A stretch of 64,000 bases of DNA from positions 1-64,000 of the forward strand of contig JARLJB010000320.1 of assembly GCA_031291415.1 (NCBI GenBank). Reading direction: 5' to 3'. Both the position numbers and the translations under genes were made by a program. Under the pieces are notes generated by a model. The model ran no database searches, had not been told where the DNA came from, and saw only the letters and a program-made list of their open reading frames with translations. This document shows positions 8,765 through 17,026 of the stretch, piece by piece (position 1 is the first letter of the stretch; every line of letters begins with the position of its first letter). The DNA comes from Telmatospirillum sp. Lineage in GTDB: Bacteria; Pseudomonadota; Alphaproteobacteria; Rhodospirillales; Magnetospirillaceae.

Positions 8765-9970
8765 CTACGCCCTGTCCAGCAAGCGTTCGAATTCCGCCAA
8801 TTTGTCGTCCCAGGAGTAGCTGTCGACGATTCGCCGGCGGGCCGCCGCGCCCATCGGCGCCAACGAGGCGTCGGTCAGTGCCCGCACCGTCGCGGAAATG
8901 AAAGAGGCGACGTCATTGGCAACCAGCAATTCGCGACCGGGCAAGGCCTCGATGCCCTCAAGCCCCTGATCGGTGGTTATCACCACCTTGCCCATGGCCA
9001 TGCCTTCCAGGACCTTGTTTTGAATGCCGCGCGCCACCCGGAGCGGGGCCACGCTGGCCGACGCGTAAGTGAGATAGGGACGGACATCGGGAACCCGACC
9101 GGTAACGGTCACCCCGGGCAACTCCCCCAGCTTCACCACTTTCGGCGCGGGATTCCCGCCGACGATAAAGAGGACAGCCTCTGGCACACGCGCCCGGATA
9201 GCTGGAAACATCTCCTCGGCGAACCAAATGGCGGCGTCGACATTCGGCCAATAATCCATGGCCCCGGTGAAAACCACGCCGCGGCTTCCCGCCGGAAAGG
9301 GGCTGGGTTGGCTGGTGTCGGCGGAAAAATAGGAAAAATCGATACCATTGCTGATGGCATGCGTCTTCGCCGCCACTTCCGGGGCAAGCTGGCGAAAAAG
9401 CGCCGCTTCCGGGGCCGAAACGAAGATGCTGGCATCGGCGCCGCCGGCCACGCCCCTATCGAAGGCCAGCAACCTGCGGCTTTCGCGGCCGTAGACCCAA
9501 CTCATCGGCAAGGAGTGCATTTGCGCATATTGTCGCCACTTGTCGGAATCAACATCGACAAAATCCATGACGACGCGACGAGGACGAAGTCGGTCATTGT
9601 CGGGAATATATTGACCCATGACCGAAGAAAAAAGGAAGGCGGCTTGCGGCTGGACATCGCGCAGTACCGTGCCCACCCACTGTGATAATCGGCGGCTGTG
9701 AAAATAGGGTACGCTGAGTGACGTTCCTGAAACCAGACCGCGAAGGCTTTTCAGCTTGGCCCAACGCTTGTCCAACCCGACGCAGCATAAATCGGCGCAA
9801 TACGGACGCAGATCATCCAAATATCGCCAATCCGCAGGATCATCGACGAAACACCCAAGATGAATTTTCCATGACTTGGCAAGGTGGCGCAGCACCGAGA
9901 AGGAACGAAGTTTATCGCCTTTGTTGGGGGGAAAAGGTATCCGCTGCGACAGGAACAACAGAGGTTTCAT
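8765..9970 (-). CDS. TIGR03087-family glycosyltransferase of the XrtA/PEP-CTERM system
   Basis: A 401-residue GT4-like enzyme beginning MKPLLFLSQRIPFPPNKGDKLR, the hallmark N-terminus of the sugar transferase family tied to exosortase A loci (RIPFPPNKGDKLRS). The donor-binding half carries GVVFTGAMDYWPNVDAA and a C-terminal RVARGIQNKVLEGMAMGKVV segment, whose Glu lies in the usual EX7E-like position. The ATG at 9970 starts exactly at the conserved N-terminus; longer in-frame starts add an unconserved leader. It is divergent from the exosortase gene across 92 bases, so one intergenic region probably controls both. It acts at the cytoplasmic face on the growing repeat unit. Confidence 0.9.
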   Translation of the reverse strand: MKPLLFLSQRIPFPPNKGDKLRSFSVLRHLAKSWKIHLGCFVDDPADWRYLDDLRPYCADLCCVGLDKRWAKLKSLRGLVSGTSLSVPYFHSRRLSQWVGTVLRDVQPQAAFLFSSVMGQYIPDNDRLRPRRVVMDFVDVDSDKWRQYAQMHSLPMSWVYGRESRRLLAFDRGVAGGADASIFVSAPEAALFRQLAPEVAAKTHAISNGIDFSYFSADTSQPSPFPAGSRGVVFTGAMDYWPNVDAAIWFAEEMFPAIRARVPEAVLFIVGGNPAPKVVKLGELPGVTVTGRVPDVRPYLTYASASVAPLRVARGIQNKVLEGMAMGKVVITTDQGLEGIEALPGRELLVANDVASFISATVRALTDASLAPMGAAARRRIVDSYSWDDKLAEFERLLDRA

Positions 9971-10062
9971 AATGCGTCCAACTCCGCTATCCTGGCTTCC
10001 CACTGCTAAAGAACATGCCATTGTATAAACACATTCATCAACCGTCAATGGTATAGAATTTT

Positions 10063-11595
10063 ATGATGAACGAAGACATGGTTCAACGCATCAATATCGA
10101 TCATGAAAAGTGGAAATTGGCGATTTTTAGCGCCACATTTCTATTTTTTTTATCAGTTTTTGTTTTCTGGAATAGTGCGTCGTCGGCCGTATCACTCTGG
10201 ATTAACTCTGGCGCATACAATCACTGCTTCCTAATTCTGCCAATTTTTTTCTATATGGTGAGATCCAATAGGACCGAGTTGCGGGGACTGGCACCTAATC
10301 CATCCCCATACGGCTGCGGCGTCGTCCTGGCGTTCTCGATCTTCTGGTTCTTCTCTTTTCTGTCCGGTATCGCCGAGGGTGCGCATTTTGCCATCGTCGG
10401 CATGCTTCAGGGTATTTTTCTGGCCCTGTTCGGTTGGCGGATCTATCTCCGTTTTCTGCTTCCCTTCAGCTATTTGTGGCTCCTGGTTCCCAGCGGCGAA
10501 TTTCTCATACCGCCGCTGCAGATGATCACGGCGAAAGCCGCGGCGGGGCTGCTCGACACCATCGGCATCCCGACATTCCGCGACGGGTTGGTCATCGAAG
10601 TTCCATCAGGCTCCTATCTCGTCGCCCCCGGTTGCGCCGGCCTCAATTTCGTTCTGGCGTCCCTGGCCACGTCGATGGCCTATGCCGAATTGATCTACCG
10701 CAGTTGGCGCCGCCGACTGACTTTCGTAATCGTGCTCCTCATTCTCGCCGTTGTTGGTAATGCCTTGCGGGTGTTTCTGATCATCGCTATCGCGCATGCC
10801 ACCAACAATATCGGCAATATCGTCGACGACCATCTGCTTTACGGATGGGGATTTTTCTCTCTGATTCTGCTGGCCGTGATGATGGTGGGACAGCGCTTCC
10901 GTCAGGATGATAGCCCGTCATTGGCAAGGGTTCGTCCGCCTTCCCCCATCGCATCATCCAATGAATCGTCGGCGCCGATCCTAGGAGCGGCGTTACTGTC
11001 CGCCGTCCTGATGACGATTGCGCCGGCGGTGGTGTGGTTGGGTTGGCCCGACACACCAAGACCGGCGCCCGCCAACCCCACCTTATCCTGTGGTCCACTG
11101 CGAACTCTGGCGGCGCAGATGGAACTCCCCCCCAGCAACGTCCGACAGGTCGATGCGCTTTCCTCAATTGACTGCGGGAACGGCAACCAGCGCCTCCATT
11201 TCACCGTGGCCGTGCTTGATCGACCGATTCGCCAGGGCAAATTGTTGGGTCTGGACCATAGAATAGACGTGGACGAAGCCTGGAGCCGCGTCGCGCGTCG
11301 ATCGCCGACATTGTCGATTGCCGGTCGCCCCATTGCCGTGCAGTCCGATGTCGAAGCGACAGGGGGCCGCCAAAAATTGGTGTGGTCATTATTCTGGGCC
11401 GATGGCATGTGGCGCACCCCCGGACTGGACACGGCACTGGCGGACCTGACGGCGGAACTTTCCCGACGGCGCCGGGCGGTCCTGGTTCAGGTCGAAATGG
11501 AAATCGATGGCAAGGAACTGACGGCGGAGCAGTTTCTGAGGGATTTCTTGAGCAACCAACCGCTCGATCGATTGGCGGCCGGAGGAGAAGACTGA
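10063..11595 (+). CDS. xrtA: Exosortase A fused to an EpsI domain
   Basis: The first about 280 residues are the eight-helix exosortase core with the catalytic triad in place: Cys191 (LVAPGCAGLNF), Arg236 (GNALRVF) and His257 (DDHLLYGWGFF). This membrane transpeptidase-like enzyme cleaves PEP-CTERM sorting signals and is thought to attach the protein to exopolysaccharide. After a linker, residues about 300-510 form an EpsI domain (KLLGLDHRIDVDEAW, QKLVWSLFWADG), a periplasmic partner often encoded as a fusion. The stop (11593-11595) overlaps the next start, giving translational coupling to the amidotransferase gene. Its start has no strong Shine-Dalgarno sequence. No PEP-CTERM protein is visible in the window. 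Confidence 0.95.
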   Translation: MMNEDMVQRINIDHEKWKLAIFSATFLFFLSVFVFWNSASSAVSLWINSGAYNHCFLILPIFFYMVRSNRTELRGLAPNPSPYGCGVVLAFSIFWFFSFLSGIAEGAHFAIVGMLQGIFLALFGWRIYLRFLLPFSYLWLLVPSGEFLIPPLQMITAKAAAGLLDTIGIPTFRDGLVIEVPSGSYLVAPGCAGLNFVLASLATSMAYAELIYRSWRRRLTFVIVLLILAVVGNALRVFLIIAIAHATNNIGNIVDDHLLYGWGFFSLILLAVMMVGQRFRQDDSPSLARVRPPSPIASSNESSAPILGAALLSAVLMTIAPAVVWLGWPDTPRPAPANPTLSCGPLRTLAAQMELPPSNVRQVDALSSIDCGNGNQRLHFTVAVLDRPIRQGKLLGLDHRIDVDEAWSRVARRSPTLSIAGRPIAVQSDVEATGGRQKLVWSLFWADGMWRTPGLDTALADLTAELSRRRRAVLVQVEMEIDGKELTAEQFLRDFLSNQPLDRLAAGGED

Positions 11596-13526
11596 TGTGC
11601 GGTTTGACCGGTATTTTCGACACCCGGGGACGACAAGAGATCGACCGCGTCACGCTGCAACGCATGACCGACACCTTGGCACATCGCGGCCCTGACGGCC
11701 GAGGGGAACATGTCGGCCCCGGCATCGGTCTTGGCCATCGGCGGCTGGCAATCATCGACGTCGGTGGGGGCCACCAGCCGCTCTACAATGAAGACGGCCA
11801 GGTCGCCGTGGTCTTCAATGGCGAGATCTACAATTTCCAGGAATTGGTCACAGAGCTGGAATCGGCGGGCCATGTCTTTCGCACCCATAGCGACACCGAG
11901 GTCATTGTTCATGCCTGGGAACAGTGGGGCCCGGCGTCGGTCAAACGATTCCGCGGCATGTTCGCCTTTGCCTTGTGGGACGAACGGTCTGAAACACTGT
12001 TCATTGCCCGCGATCATCTGGGGAAGAAACCGCTTTACTACAGCCTGCTGAATGGCGGGACTCTGATTTTCGGGTCCGAGTTGAAGTCTCTGACCGCGCA
12101 TCCTTCCCTGCCGCGTGACCTCGACGTCTTGGCCATCGAAGACTATTTCGCCTACGGCTATATCCCGGAACCGCGTTCGATTTACCGTACGGTCAGGAAG
12201 TTGCCTCCGGCCCATTCCCTTCTATGGCGCCGGGGTGACGAGCAGCCGACGATCGAGGCCTATTGGGACTTGAGCTTCCATGAACCGCGGGTAACCGATC
12301 TCGAGGAAGCTAAATCCGAACTCATCACCCGCCTGACCGATGCAACGCGCATGCGCCTCGTCTCCGAAGTTCCTCTGGGGGCATTCCTCTCGGGAGGAGT
12401 CGATTCGAGCGCTATCGTGGCGATGATGGCCGGGCTGTCGGACGAACCGGTCAAAACCTTTTCCATTTCATTCGGCGACCGGGAATATGACGAGTCTGCC
12501 TATGCACGCCGTATGGCGGAGCGTTATCACACCGACCACCATGCGCGCGAGGTAAATCCAGACGATTTCGAACTGCTGGATCGGCTGGCTTCCATCTATG
12601 ACGAGCCGTTCGGCGACAGTTCGGCCATGCCGACATACCGGGTTTGCGCCCTGGCCCGCGAGAAGGTCACCGTCGCACTGTCGGGCGATGGTGGAGACGA
12701 ACTGTTCGCCGGCTACCGCCGTTATGCCTTGCACCGGCAGACCGAACGGGTGCGCCGGATGATCCAGTCTTCCGTACGCCAGCCCCTGTTCGGTTTTTTA
12801 GGCCGTGTTTACCCGAAGGCCGACTGGGCACCACGTTGTTTCCGCGCCAAAACCACGTTTCAGGAACTTGCGCTTGACACCTGCGATGGCTATTTCCAGG
12901 CAGTTTCGGTTCTCAATGATGGATTGCGCGCACGCCTTTTCAGCCCCGCCTTCCGGCGTGATCTGCAAGGGTACAATGCCGTGGAGGTTCTTCGTGGCCA
13001 TATGCAACGCGCCCAAACCGACGACATCGTTTTGCAGAGCCAATATCTCGATCTGAAAACCTGGTTGCCGGGTGGCATCCTCGTCAAGGTCGACCGGGCG
13101 AGCATGGCCAATTCATTGGAAACACGCGCCCCCCTTCTCGACTACCAACTGGCGGAATGGGCTGCCGGCTTAGCCCCGGATCTCAAGCTGAAAGGTGGCG
13201 AAGGAAAGCTGGTGCTGAAACGCGCCGTCGAGCCTTACGTCGACCACGATCTGCTCTATCGTCCGAAGAGAGGCTTCTCGATGCCGCTGGCCCGTTGGTT
13301 CCGGGGGCCACTGCTGCCGCGCCTGCAAGCCATGGCAGAAGGACCGGTTCTGGCCGACACGGCTATCTTCGACATGACCATCGTCCGAGAACTCGTCGAA
13401 CAGCACGCTTCCGGTCGGTGGGACCACTCAGCGGCTCTTTGGCTGTTGCTCATGTTTGAAGCCTTTCTCCGGCACGCGACGAATACGCCGGCGGCTCCGA
13501 TAGCACAGGAGTCGGCGTTGAGTTAA
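11595..13526 (+). CDS. XrtA-system amidotransferase, asparagine synthase (glutamine-hydrolysing) type
   Basis: 643 residues. Met1-Cys2-Gly3-Leu4 exposes the N-terminal nucleophile Cys of the class II glutaminase domain (residues 1 to about 210: RGPDGRG, VVFNGEIYNF). The synthetase domain carries the PP-loop SGGVDSS (266-272), which adenylates a carboxylate before amide formation. Homologues in exosortase A loci are thought to amidate uronic acids or a related sugar acid of the exopolysaccharide; this is family knowledge, not shown here. The ATG overlaps the exosortase TGA (TGATG), which fixes the start because longer frames run inside the exosortase gene. Confidence 0.93.
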   Translation: MCGLTGIFDTRGRQEIDRVTLQRMTDTLAHRGPDGRGEHVGPGIGLGHRRLAIIDVGGGHQPLYNEDGQVAVVFNGEIYNFQELVTELESAGHVFRTHSDTEVIVHAWEQWGPASVKRFRGMFAFALWDERSETLFIARDHLGKKPLYYSLLNGGTLIFGSELKSLTAHPSLPRDLDVLAIEDYFAYGYIPEPRSIYRTVRKLPPAHSLLWRRGDEQPTIEAYWDLSFHEPRVTDLEEAKSELITRLTDATRMRLVSEVPLGAFLSGGVDSSAIVAMMAGLSDEPVKTFSISFGDREYDESAYARRMAERYHTDHHAREVNPDDFELLDRLASIYDEPFGDSSAMPTYRVCALAREKVTVALSGDGGDELFAGYRRYALHRQTERVRRMIQSSVRQPLFGFLGRVYPKADWAPRCFRAKTTFQELALDTCDGYFQAVSVLNDGLRARLFSPAFRRDLQGYNAVEVLRGHMQRAQTDDIVLQSQYLDLKTWLPGGILVKVDRASMANSLETRAPLLDYQLAEWAAGLAPDLKLKGGEGKLVLKRAVEPYVDHDLLYRPKRGFSMPLARWFRGPLLPRLQAMAEGPVLADTAIFDMTIVRELVEQHASGRWDHSAALWLLLMFEAFLRHATNTPAAPIAQESALS

Positions 13527-13550
13527 ACTGACCAGAAAGACCTTCTGTAA

Positions 13551-13570
13551 CCAGAAAATATATTTTCTGG
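13551..13570. repeat. Perfect 20-base palindrome between two genes
   Basis: Arms CCAGAAAATA and TATTTTCTGG are exact inverse complements with no loop, lying 25 bases after the amidotransferase stop and 31 bases before the VOC gene start. A shorter inverted repeat (CAGAA...TTCTG) sits just upstream around 13532-13546. A symmetric protein-binding operator is more likely than an RNA terminator because there is no loop or T-run, but this is inference. Confidence 0.55.
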
Positions 13571-13600
13571 TGTAACTGACAAACTTTATGAGGAAATAAT

Positions 13601-14017
13601 ATGGAATTCGACCATATCGGCATATTTGTCGATGATATCGAGCGAGGGCAAAATACTATTGGATCTTTTCTTCCAATAGTCCGCCACACAGAGATCTTTG
13701 AAGACCATCTATTAAGAGTAAAAGTTCAATTTCTTTATGACGCATCCGGGGTCTGTTACGAACTGGTAGCCCCGTTTGGCGAAAAAAATCCCGTCGATGT
13801 CGTGCTAAAGACGCGCAAAAACGTGCTGAATCACGTTGCCTATCGTGCGCACGACTTTGATGGAACATCGACCCGCCTGACGGAACAGGGCGCACTTCCT
13901 CTTGGTACAGCCCGTCCGGCCGTCGCCTTTGGTGGCAGGCGCGTCATTTTCTTTTTTACACCCCTAAATTTCATTATCGAACTGATTGAAGGTGAAACAC
14001 CGCTGAAAATTGCATAG
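13601..14017 (+). CDS. VOC-superfamily protein (glyoxalase / methylmalonyl-CoA epimerase-like)
   Basis: This 138-residue protein has the paired beta-alpha-beta-beta-beta halves of the vicinal oxygen chelate fold. The N-terminal MEFDHIGIFVDDIERG contributes the first metal-ligand His (DHIGI), YELVAPF follows, the second half starts LNHVAYRAHD, and the C-terminal FIIELIE supplies the last Glu. The closest general resemblance is to methylmalonyl-CoA epimerase. Similar short VOC genes accompany hydroxyacyl/ACP cassettes, which fits the FkbH-ACP genes nearby on the other strand. A GAGGAAATAAT ribosome site precedes the ATG. It is convergent with the SGNH gene, with 19 bases between stops. Its base composition is lower in GC than the genes to its left. 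Confidence 0.75.
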   Translation: MEFDHIGIFVDDIERGQNTIGSFLPIVRHTEIFEDHLLRVKVQFLYDASGVCYELVAPFGEKNPVDVVLKTRKNVLNHVAYRAHDFDGTSTRLTEQGALPLGTARPAVAFGGRRVIFFFTPLNFIIELIEGETPLKIA

Positions 14018-14036
14018 CTGCGAAAACGGTACCCAT

Positions 14037-15095
14037 TTAGTCAATCGCTAAATTACAGGGGGCGATTCCGTCGATACGCCCGACCAACTCGGTCGATCGT
14101 TTCAGGCACCGACTTATAAGATCACTATATTTTTCGGCTCCCCGCGCATTAAGATGCGCGCCATCGGCGAACATCTCATTTGGCCAAATCGGCACATCAG
14201 TCTGCAATACGTGAAAATTGTGGTACTTTTCCTCAATTCCATGAATGTATTTCAAGTAATTTCCCATATTTTCTTTTTCTTTTTCCGCATAGCGAAATGA
14301 GCTCACCGGAACGAGTGCAAATTCGATTGAAATATTTTGGCTATCTAGCAATTCAACCATTTTTTCGAAATAATACCGCTGGATCGGCAACGGATTGAAT
14401 TCGATCTCTCCGGCAAATGGTGCGGCCCCCTCACCTCCCCGATAGGAAAAATAGCCGCGAGCCTTCCGCGCCTCAATGAATCGAGCCATATTCCGCTCTT
14501 CGCGCTGAAAAAATCGGGCTTCTACGAGGCTATTGAAATAGACGGATGGGAAATGAGCTAAATATAGAAAATCTCGTAAAGATCCGCTCAATCCATCATG
14601 CGTTTTTACGTTGAAAAAATATTCGTCATTTACCTTTTTTGCCGTACTCCTAATGTCCAATAGTTCATTCCATCCTAAAACATCGTATCTAATAGCGTTT
14701 TCCCATAGCCACGTCTGAACGACAGAAAAAGCACCAGAACCAAAGGACAGAACAATCTGTCGCGGCCTCGCGGCACATGCCATGCTTCGCTTTACAAAAA
14801 AATACGACTCTAGAGGTGTTGCTCCGGCAAAAGCGAGATTCGCCGCCGGAAACGGCAACCGACTGGGGATCACCGCCGAATCCAATTTAGAATCACCAAA
14901 AAAGGGCAACTCACCGAAGTCGCACCCATTTAGCATCTCCTGCTTGGCCTTCCATACGGGATACCCCCCCTCAAGAAACGCCATCGGCCGCTCCTCCGCA
15001 TAAAGGAAGACAGCGGCGAAAACGGCTATTGATGCCGTGGCAAGCAGAAAAAGATATGAAACACCAATCCTTGTTTCGTTTTTTGTGTCTGCCAT
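14037..15095 (-). CDS. SGNH/GDSL-like membrane-anchored protein (acyltransferase partner)
   Basis: 352 residues with one N-terminal transmembrane anchor (about 10-32) and a periplasmic domain. FFGDSKLDSA holds the likely nucleophile Ser69, and FADGAHLNARG near the C-terminus supplies the Asp311/His314 pair of an SGNH hydrolase fold. Proteins of this type (DltD, AlgJ/AlgX, PatB classes) complete acyl transfer started by an MBOAT protein, and the MBOAT gene lies immediately upstream in the same direction. The ATG at 15095 is preferred because GAGACGG lies just before it; a GTG at 15128 is also in frame. The coding DNA is notably AT-rich compared with the XrtA genes. Confidence 0.75.
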   Translation of the reverse strand: MADTKNETRIGVSYLFLLATASIAVFAAVFLYAEERPMAFLEGGYPVWKAKQEMLNGCDFGELPFFGDSKLDSAVIPSRLPFPAANLAFAGATPLESYFFVKRSMACAARPRQIVLSFGSGAFSVVQTWLWENAIRYDVLGWNELLDIRSTAKKVNDEYFFNVKTHDGLSGSLRDFLYLAHFPSVYFNSLVEARFFQREERNMARFIEARKARGYFSYRGGEGAAPFAGEIEFNPLPIQRYYFEKMVELLDSQNISIEFALVPVSSFRYAEKEKENMGNYLKYIHGIEEKYHNFHVLQTDVPIWPNEMFADGAHLNARGAEKYSDLISRCLKRSTELVGRIDGIAPCNLAID

Positions 15096-15198
15096 AACCG
15101 TCTCGATAAAACTGTGTCCAGAAAACACGAATACGCCACATATTCAGACGGGATGACGACAATCATCCAAATATTGGCGGATATCGCAGGTCATATCG

Positions 15199-16734
15199 CT
15201 AAAATTGGAAGTAAAGAAACTCAGATGTCCCTCCCATCCCAAGCACGGCTATAGCAAATATCACGCCAGCGCCGACGGCCCACCGCAGATTTGCTTTCCA
15301 GGTTAATGAGATCAAGCTACTGGAACGGCTGATCTTGCCGGCGGCCGGTTCGTACCTCCCCATGATCTGCTGAACATTTGGCAGTGCCCACACGATAAAA
15401 TACAGAACGACGAGCCACGCCAGGTGAGTCATTCCGGCACCACCGGTATAGGTGGTGCCGTGCAGGCCGATCATACCGCCAAGCAGCGTCCAGGCGTTGT
15501 CGAGCGAAAGAGAGCGAAAAAAGATAAGTCCAACGAGTACAGCGATATAAGTCAGGAGGACATTCCTGACGACCATCGCCCACCTGACCAGAATTTGAGT
15601 CGGCTCTTTGGTTTTACGGGAACCAAGAATACGTTTTGCGTTATTGAATGTGATATAGATCGCGTGCAAAAGACCAAAAATAAGGAATTGCACTCCGGCG
15701 CCGTGCCATATGCCGATCAATATCATTGTAACGAACGTCGGCAAGGCGATCATCGAGAGAAAACCGCCAAAGGTCGCCTGCGCGGTGCGGTTTGTTCCCA
15801 GCTTCCGTTGCGCACGCCAGCGGACAACCGCCAGAGAAACAGGATTGTAGAGATAGAGATTAAGATATCTCGTCAGAGTCATATGCCAGCGCTGCCAAAA
15901 CTCGACGACATTCTGCGATTTTAACGGTGAATCAAAATTTAACGGAAACCTGACATTGAACATCCTGGCAAGTCCTATAGCCATGTCAGAATATCCTGAA
16001 AAATCAAAATACAACTGCAGAGAATAACTTATAATAATATCCCATGATGCGATCAGTGACAATGACTCAGGGTGACTAAATCCGACGGCGATATCGGCAG
16101 ACAATGGATCGGCAAGAATCGTTTTCTTAAAAAGTCCAATAACAAACACCGTCATTCCGACAGAAAAATTATCAAGAGAAAAACGGTATGTCGAACTTTC
16201 CGCAAATTGCGGCATCATTTCACGATTATGGAGAATTGGACCGGCAATGAGATGTGGAAAGAACGTCACAAACAGTAAGTAATTAAGAAAACCGCGGTCT
16301 TTGGCGGTACCTTGTTTTACATCGATTAGATATCCTATTTGCGTAAATGTGAAAAATGAAATACCAAGAGGAAGAATCACCGGATCCATCGTAAAATGTG
16401 GGAATCCATGTAAATGGAAAAATTCAACAACCGTGAATAGATACTTAAAATGAAACAGTGCATACAAATTAAGAAACACAGATAAATATAGCAAGAAACT
16501 CTGAAGCTTCTTCTTTTTTTCGAACACTCCTATAGCTTCTGAAAATCCATAATTAATACACACCGATGCCAGAAGAAGTGGAAGGAAGGCCGGGTTCCAC
16601 CACGCATAAAAGAACAGGGATGCCGCAACAAGCCAAGCACCAGCCCCCCAACGGCCATATCTTCCGCAAAGAAAATACCCAGCAAGGCTAACCGGTAGAA
16701 ACACGAAAACAAATATAAAAGAACTAAAAAGCAT
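15199..16734 (-). CDS. MBOAT-family O-acyltransferase (AlgI/DltB-like)
   Basis: This 511-residue polytopic membrane protein begins MLFSSFIFVFVFLP, the usual start of AlgI-like MBOATs. The conserved active-site elements are FWQRWHMTLTRYL (His284) and GIWHGAG (invariant His344), with FFPHLIAGPI upstream. MBOATs move an acyl group from a carrier across the inner membrane for O-acylation of a surface glycan. With the ACP and FkbH genes directly upstream, the donor here may be an acyl-ACP and not acetyl-CoA. An in-frame ATG at 16764 would add ten unconserved residues and is rejected. The gene is low in GC. Confidence 0.9.
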   Translation of the reverse strand: MLFSSFIFVFVFLPVSLAGYFLCGRYGRWGAGAWLVAASLFFYAWWNPAFLPLLLASVCINYGFSEAIGVFEKKKKLQSFLLYLSVFLNLYALFHFKYLFTVVEFFHLHGFPHFTMDPVILPLGISFFTFTQIGYLIDVKQGTAKDRGFLNYLLFVTFFPHLIAGPILHNREMMPQFAESSTYRFSLDNFSVGMTVFVIGLFKKTILADPLSADIAVGFSHPESLSLIASWDIIISYSLQLYFDFSGYSDMAIGLARMFNVRFPLNFDSPLKSQNVVEFWQRWHMTLTRYLNLYLYNPVSLAVVRWRAQRKLGTNRTAQATFGGFLSMIALPTFVTMILIGIWHGAGVQFLIFGLLHAIYITFNNAKRILGSRKTKEPTQILVRWAMVVRNVLLTYIAVLVGLIFFRSLSLDNAWTLLGGMIGLHGTTYTGGAGMTHLAWLVVLYFIVWALPNVQQIMGRYEPAAGKISRSSSLISLTWKANLRWAVGAGVIFAIAVLGMGGTSEFLYFQF

Positions 16735-16774
16735 ATCTATCGGCCCCAGTAAATGCCCTGCCAATGAGCCCCGG

Positions 16775-17023
16775 CTAGTTATTGTCCGTTTTTTCCTTTA
16801 CGAGGTGAACAAGTTCACCAACATTTTTTAATTCTTCAATTTCAGCCGTTTGGAATTTTATGCCGAACTGCTGTTCTGTGGCGACGATAAGAGTAATATG
16901 GTTCACGGAATCCCACTCAGGGACATCCTCTGCAGTCATGGCCGGATTAAGGACAAGATCGGGGATATCGAAGATATCACGAAAGGTCTCAGCCAGTTTT
17001 TCAAGAATTTCCTGTTCGTTCAT
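16775..17023 (-). CDS. Acyl carrier protein
   Basis: An 82-residue acidic helical protein. Ser39 in EWDSVNHITLI is the 4'-phosphopantetheine attachment site (DSxxH/L motif of stand-alone ACPs). It lies between the FkbH and MBOAT genes with only a 3-base gap from the FkbH stop, so it is the dedicated carrier of this cassette. It probably holds the group loaded by the FkbH protein (glyceryl or a related hydroxyacyl) for the MBOAT enzyme. It is not the housekeeping AcpP, given its context and divergent sequence. Confidence 0.9.
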   Translation of the reverse strand: MNEQEILEKLAETFRDIFDIPDLVLNPAMTAEDVPEWDSVNHITLIVATEQQFGIKFQTAEIEELKNVGELVHLVKEKTDNN

Positions 17024-17026
17024 GGC

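Noticed and set aside
9985-10005. Possible sigma-54 element in the exosortase promoter region
   Set aside because: TGGCTTCCCACTGC also has the GG-GC spacing one base short and lacks the CAC and TTGC cores.
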